Shown here: piece after piece, positions 40,381 through 44,423 of the stretch
How positions within the stretch are numbered: the stretch's first letter is position 1
Layout of the letters: each line of letters opens with the position of its first letter
Assembly: GCF_022458865.1 (NCBI RefSeq)
Contig: NZ_JAJNMU010000045.1
Location: forward strand, 1 to 44,423
Length of the DNA stretch: 44,423 nucleotides
Reading direction: 5' to 3'
DNA from: Paenibacillus periandrae
Lineage (GTDB): Bacteria; Bacillota; Bacilli; Paenibacillales; NBRC-103111
Notes under the pieces: generated by a model
Seen by the model: only the letters and a program-made list of their open reading frames with translations
Database searches by the model: none
What the model was told of the DNA's origin: nothing
Translations under genes and position numbers: made by a program

Positions 40381-40973
40381 GAAAAATTATTGTGCTTGAA
40401 CATGTATCCCTTGATGGTGTCATACAAGCCCCAGGCGGGCCAGACGAAGATATCAGCGACGGCTTTGCATATGGCGGGTGGTCAGCGCCATATGCTAACG
40501 AGATCGTTGGAACGCTCCTGAGAAGGCAGATGAACATGCCGTTCGATCTGTTGTTAGGGCGCAAAACCTATGAAATTTTTGCAGCGTATTGGCCTCTACA
40601 TACAGACGTATGGCCGGGAGCCAATAAGGCAATCAAGTACGTCGCCTCGAACACCATGACATCTAGCGAATGGCAGCCGTCCGAGTTTTTAAGTGGAGAT
40701 ATTGCGGAAAAAATCACTCAAATCAAGCAACAGCAGGGGCCAGATTTGCACGTTTGGGGAAGCGGTGATCTCATTCAGACGCTGATCAAGCATGATTTGG
40801 TCGATGTGTTCTGGCTGATGATATTTCCTATAACGTTGGGCAGTGGAAAGCGGTTGTTTGCTGATGGCACGATCCCGGCGGCATTCAAGGTGACGGAAAG
40901 CACAGTCGCCCCGAATGGCGTTATTGTCGTGAATTACGAGCGTGCAGGCGCAATCACAACCGGACGTTTATGA
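40377..40973 (+). CDS. Dihydrofolate reductase family protein (RibD C-terminal-like)
   Basis: A 198-residue protein of the YyaP/YwjB group of DHFR/RibD-C-like reductases. Recognised by the start MRKIIVLEHVSLDGVIQAPG, LLGRKTYEIFAAYWP, LHVWGSGDLIQTLI and FPITLGSGKRLF. These bind NADPH; substrates are mostly unknown, and they should not be read as trimethoprim-resistance enzymes. The ATG at 40377 follows AGGAGGAAC. An MFS exporter follows within 100 bases on the same strand. Confidence 0.85.
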   Translation: MRKIIVLEHVSLDGVIQAPGGPDEDISDGFAYGGWSAPYANEIVGTLLRRQMNMPFDLLLGRKTYEIFAAYWPLHTDVWPGANKAIKYVASNTMTSSEWQPSEFLSGDIAEKITQIKQQQGPDLHVWGSGDLIQTLIKHDLVDVFWLMIFPITLGSGKRLFADGTIPAAFKVTESTVAPNGVIVVNYERAGAITTGRL

Positions 40974-41064
40974 ATATTCGCGCAGTGTCAGGCAGCTAAC
41001 ATCAAGTTCGGCGTGCTGGAATGTAAGAAAAAGAAGACAAGAAATTCAAAGGAGTGATTTCTCA

Positions 41065-42339
41065 TTGCTCGAGCTTCTCAAGGATAAGACGTACATTAAA
41101 TATTGGTTGGCCGTTGTAATCGCCTTTCTAGGCGACGGTATTGTTCGGATAGCGGTGATCTACCTGATGTCGCATTTGACTGATGATCTCTTGATGCTGG
41201 CACTCGTCATCTTTGCCCAACTGGTGCCATCGGTTTTGAGCGTCTTCGTCGGTCCGTTGACGGATCGCTTTCCTAAACGGTTGATCATGATCTGCGCAGA
41301 CCTCATACGAATGATCTTAGCCTTGTGCATGATCTTTATCACCCATTCACCCTGGCTACTTCTGCTCCTCGTGCTGCTCAACGGAGCGGCTAAGTCGGTC
41401 TTTGAACCCGCTCGCATCGCATCGGTGAGGCGCATTGTCGGAAATCACAGCATTCCGGTGGCCATATCTTTGTTCCAGAGTACCGTTCAGACGATCAACA
41501 TTGTAGGGCCCATGTTGGCCGGCCTCCTGCTGGTGATCGACAATCCAGGAATCATTTTTGCGATCAGTGCGGGTACATACCTCTGCTCGGCTCTTTTGAT
41601 CGGCAATATCGGCGTATTGAAAGAAGATCAGACCCTGGCCCAATCGCAAGCTAAGCCAGCAGAGACCTATTGGTCGGCGTTGAAGGCAGGAATTCAAGGG
41701 ACGATGGGGGAGTCTTCTTTACGATACCTGTTGATCCTCATGATTCCGGTGATGGTAACCCTCGGGATTTTCACTACAAACTATAACGCCTTACTGTTGC
41801 AAGAATTTCACGCAGAGGCGTTCCACTTCGGCCTGCTGGAAGCGTTATTTGGTATCGGAGCGATCGCTGGGGCGCTGATTGGTCCGAAGCTGATGAGACG
41901 TTACCTTGGACCGGGATTGCTCCTGCAGGCGGCGATCACTCTATTCGGGATCGCGTTAGTCATCGTCCAGTCTCTGATCTTCCTGAGGGAGGAGAACGGA
42001 CTGCTGCCGGTATACGTCTGGTGCGTGATTACCGGTCTGTCCCAAGGGCTGTACAATGTGCCGCTCAGTTCCACCTTCCTGATGAAGCTGCCTAAAGAGC
42101 TCGTCGGGCGTGGTTCTGCACTTCTGTTCGCAATTGTGAACCTCTGTACGATAATCGGCGTGGTAGGTGGCGGTTGGATGGCAAAACAGCTCGGTATCCC
42201 GGCGGCTCTAGTATATACTGGTACAGCGCTGCTTATCGTTGCAGTCTGTTCGTGCCTAATGAAGGGTTATCGACAGCTGCAAACCGAATACCGTCAGCAA
42301 AAGTTGGCTGAACATGCAGCGGCAGGGACGACATCGTAA
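41065..42339 (+). CDS. MFS transporter, drug-efflux type
   Basis: A 424-residue, 12-segment major facilitator. Segment 1 is YWLAVVIAFLGDGIVRIAVIYLM, and the loop 2-3 motif A is GPLTDRFPKRLIM, as in the MFS_3/enterobactin-exporter and macrolide-efflux type proteins. The C-terminal tail is hydrophilic. TTG 41065 behind AAAGGAG is chosen; the longer frame begins inside the previous gene and would add a polar, non-family extension. Substrate unknown; probably cotranscribed with the DHFR-like gene. Confidence 0.83.
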   Translation: MLELLKDKTYIKYWLAVVIAFLGDGIVRIAVIYLMSHLTDDLLMLALVIFAQLVPSVLSVFVGPLTDRFPKRLIMICADLIRMILALCMIFITHSPWLLLLLVLLNGAAKSVFEPARIASVRRIVGNHSIPVAISLFQSTVQTINIVGPMLAGLLLVIDNPGIIFAISAGTYLCSALLIGNIGVLKEDQTLAQSQAKPAETYWSALKAGIQGTMGESSLRYLLILMIPVMVTLGIFTTNYNALLLQEFHAEAFHFGLLEALFGIGAIAGALIGPKLMRRYLGPGLLLQAAITLFGIALVIVQSLIFLREENGLLPVYVWCVITGLSQGLYNVPLSSTFLMKLPKELVGRGSALLFAIVNLCTIIGVVGGGWMAKQLGIPAALVYTGTALLIVAVCSCLMKGYRQLQTEYRQQKLAEHAAAGTTS

Positions 42340-42471
42340 AACTGAAGAGCTTATGTAGTGCGCACCAATATCATTACAAACGCATTCGATCATGTTTCGG
42401 GCTATTAATTTGACGACCGAAGTATTTAATTAGGGAGTAGTTCTGATTATTGTAACGAGGAACGATAGCGT

Positions 42472-42499
42472 GGAGCTGCCGCAAGAGTAGCTCCTTTTT
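42472..42499 (+). terminator. Terminator downstream of the MFS gene
   Basis: GGAGCT (42472-42477) pairs with AGCTCC (42489-42494) and TTTTT follows directly. It lies some 130 bases after the MFS stop. Confidence 0.6.
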
Positions 42500-42986
42500 G
42501 AGTTCATTGAATTAAAGGGAATTATAGTTCCAAGATGTGGTAAGATGGAATGGGCAGTTATCAGTAAGGGCAGAGGTAACCTAATTAAAGTATATCGAGT
42601 TCGATATAGGTATAGGTAATACCTGAATCGTTCGTAGAGAGTTCAATATTAAAATTTTTATTTCAAAAGGACGGAAGTTAATCGTGCTGTTTCGATCAAC
42701 AGAAGAAAACAGAACGTGTGCTTCCATAAAGACTTATGTACAAAATACTATATAATAATATCTAAGTTTTGTTGACGAGTACGCTGGTTAATGAACAGGA
42801 TAAGGAAGCTATGAAGTTGTTAGAGTCAATGGGGTATACCTTTTCTGTAAGATTAGAACTCAAGGCATTGGATGTTTAGAAAAGGACACTACGATTTCCA
42901 TTTGGCGGCCGATATTCCGTCAACGTGGAACGATAGCGCCACTCAGGCTATCGGTATAATCGGCGGCCTGTTGCTGGATCGTAAGC

Positions 42987-43016
42987 AGTCGGCCACTTGA
43001 CATGGCTGGCTTTTTT
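42987..43016 (+). terminator. Terminator-like hairpin
   Basis: AGTCGGCCA (42987-42995) pairs with TGGCTGGCT (43003-43011), including two G-U pairs, followed by TTTTT. No nearby + strand gene is evident. Confidence 0.5.
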
Positions 43017-43373
43017 AATAAGTTCTTATAGATAAGTTCAAATATCTGATCAAATAAGTTGTGATAATGGAGAACTTTTTTAAGTGCTCGAAAAAAACAA
43101 CCAATATAATGTGTAACAATATATCGAAACCTATGACAGACAATGGTTAACATCGTAATATATACATATGTACAAAATACGAGTTTTGTGAATATGTAAA
43201 AAGAAAAAAATTTCTGACTTGCTTTTTTTCCACAAAATTACTTATTTTCTCCACCAAGCGCTCGTCGGAATTTCCTTAGAAGCTAAAAAAATCAACCCTG
43301 TGCCGTAATTCGACAAGGCTGATTATAGGCGGTTCAGTTTTAATATAAATGACTCTTTTGGCGTACTCAGCCA

Positions 43374-44153
43374 TTACAATATTTCGATATACCCTTCCGT
43401 ACCATGCACGCGAATTCGTTGCCCATCTTTGATCAGCTTGGCCAAAAAGTTATCCTCTTTTACATGCTGCAAATAATCAATTACTTCTGGATAAGGACGA
43501 ATCACATCTACGACATCCAATAGTTCCAGACCCATTTCCGAAGTATTATTGTTTGGGACAGATTGAGAAAGCGTATCTGCTACGTTTTTTTCACCAAACC
43601 ATTTGTTCATGTATTCATTGATCCATGATGAAGCATCCATAGCAGTCATAAATACACGCGAACTTTGTGGGTCAAATAAAATCTTCTTTAATTGCTGGAT
43701 ATCCTCCAGAATAAAATCAAATAAATCTGATCCTGATTTCGTTTGGATGTTTTGTTTTAACACTTCCATCGATGTTTGACTATTCTTAATCAAATCCGAA
43801 ACGATCGTCGGATCGTTTTCGATTTGCGCTTGAAAATCAGTAGACGATATATCTTTATTGCTTTTAATGGGACTCGGTACTTTGTCTCCATCTGGTGACG
43901 ATTTTATAAAATCTCCTCGATCTATTATGGTCATGAGTGCGTCTTTCATAAGCGGATCGTGTTGTCCCATGGTATTCAATAAAGTTTCTCTGCTGACAGG
44001 TGTAGCCAGCATTTGTGTAACATCAACGAACAACCTTCCACCGGCTTTACGCATGGGTGCAGGAGTCGTTAACAGGAAAAAAGACAGTCCCAATGGTTTT
44101 ATGGGATCAGTCATCATTTGTTGATGTCCGACAGATACATAGACGTGATTATC
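43374..44153 (-). pseudogene. rph: Rifampin phosphotransferase (rph/PEP-synthase-like) with large deletions
   Basis: The frame encodes the middle region of a rifampin phosphotransferase: DNHVYVSVGHQQMMTDPIKPLGLSFF, KAGGRLFVDVTQML, SKSNKDISSTDFQAQ-type and SWINEYMNKWFGEKN blocks. At about 43,435 the sequence passes in frame from VKEDNFLAK to LIKDGQRIRVHGTEGYIEIL, the extreme C-terminus, so some 400 residues with the swivelling phosphohistidine domain are deleted. The N-terminal ATP-grasp domain is also missing: a TAA stands at 44154-44156 where the family has Gln or a similar residue, and no homology is visible further upstream. The longest ATG frame starts at 44117. It cannot phosphorylate rifampin. 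Confidence 0.82.
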
Positions 44154-44184
44154 TTAGTCATCCTCAAAGCATGAATTATTATTT

Positions 44185-44423
44185 TCATAACGTGCTAAGT
44201 CGTAATTCATAAAAATACTGCACAATGGGATGCTTGAGCTTCATCTTCTCGGTTAGGTTTAATACTCGCTTTTTTCCAACTCTTCTGTCTACCAAAGCTA
44301 TATAGATTGAACTGAAAATCTTTACGCCCGAACCAGTAGCCGATCAATCAATTCAAGAGGGCTCTGATTAACCCGTTTCATGAAAGCTGCGACATGAGTA
44401 CGGATGACATAATACTTATGAAA
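44185..44423 (-). other. Unrecognised coding fragments at the window edge
   Basis: Two minus-strand frames hold protein-like sequence: one at the edge (…RTHVAAFMKRVNQSPLELI…, stop near 44,331) and another ending at 44185 (…IYIALVDRRVGKK, MKLKHPIVQYFYELRL). They may be halves of one frameshifted gene, possibly a transposase, that continues beyond the window. Confidence 0.3.

Larger units (their letters stand above)
42340..43373. other. Gene-poor stretch with two terminators and short repeats
   Basis: No intact gene is visible in 1,034 bases. A short fragment DKEAMKLLESMGYTFSVRLEL ends at about 42,879. ATGTACAAAATAC occurs twice (42736-42748 and 43168-43180). The elements that can be supported are the two terminators listed separately. 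Confidence 0.5.

Noticed and set aside
40377..40973. Trimethoprim-resistance dihydrofolate reductase
   Set aside because: The motifs are those of the RibD C-terminal/YyaP-like branch, not FolA or Dfr.

Overview
The window looks like chromosomal accessory DNA of a low- to mid-GC Firmicute, most probably Paenibacillus or a close relative. The inference rests on strong AGGAGG-type ribosome binding sites, frequent TTG/GTG starts, Gram-positive style lipoprotein and secretion signals, a phosphonate (phn) operon followed by Bacillales-type antiporters, and a high load of degraded mobile elements. The species is not established.

Layout. 1-3,200: debris of mobile DNA: the end of a transposase, an orphan DUF1629/Imm11-type immunity gene, and an N-truncated, twice-frameshifted virB4 ATPase of the Tn1549-like conjugative element type. 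3,300-15,540: one coherent unit, an intact phosphonate uptake and carbon-phosphorus (C-P) lyase locus, phnD-C-E-E-F-M-G-H-I-J-K-L, ending in a GDPD-family phosphodiesterase and a PHP-family phosphoesterase instead of phnN and phnP. A ~100 bp control region containing a perfect palindrome and PhoP-box-like hexamers is duplicated before phnD and before the regulator phnF. 15,900-20,000: small, mostly unrecognised genes (an orphan HExxH protein, an HTH fragment, an ArsR-DUF2087 regulator, a GNAT acetyltransferase, a 212-residue unknown). 20,300-22,300: a TetR/NmrA-like divergent pair with a clear operator, flanked by two degenerate tRNA 3'-end-like sequences. 22,600-25,200: a cyclase-like gene and several gene fragments, including a chimeric junction of a glnQ fragment with an M4-protease propeptide. 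25,200-29,600: three cation/proton antiporters (NhaD/ArsB-like, NapA/GerN-like CPA2, NhaP-like CPA1); two of them share a 16-nt leader motif followed by a terminator. 29,700-34,800: a secreted Met-rich protein, a dead IS110 element, a 59 bp palindrome, a GC-rich SDR with a divergent TetR and twin operators, and a collapsed Nudix gene. 35,100-44,423: a multidomain TPR-SUKH-Imm51 protein, a dead 3'-truncated group II intron, a HEPN-like fragment, clustered TGACAAGAAC hairpins, a DHFR-like protein with an MFS exporter, and an internally deleted rifampin phosphotransferase (rph) remnant.

How it works together: PhnCDE2 imports phosphonates, PhnGHIJKL with PhnM converts them through 5-phosphoribosyl-1-phosphonate, and the PHP protein probably resolves the cyclic ribose phosphate product in the manner of PhnPP. 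The antiporter cluster would serve Na+/K+/pH homeostasis. Much of the rest is decaying. Internal deletions and premature stops recur (virB4, IS110, intron RT, Nudix, rph).
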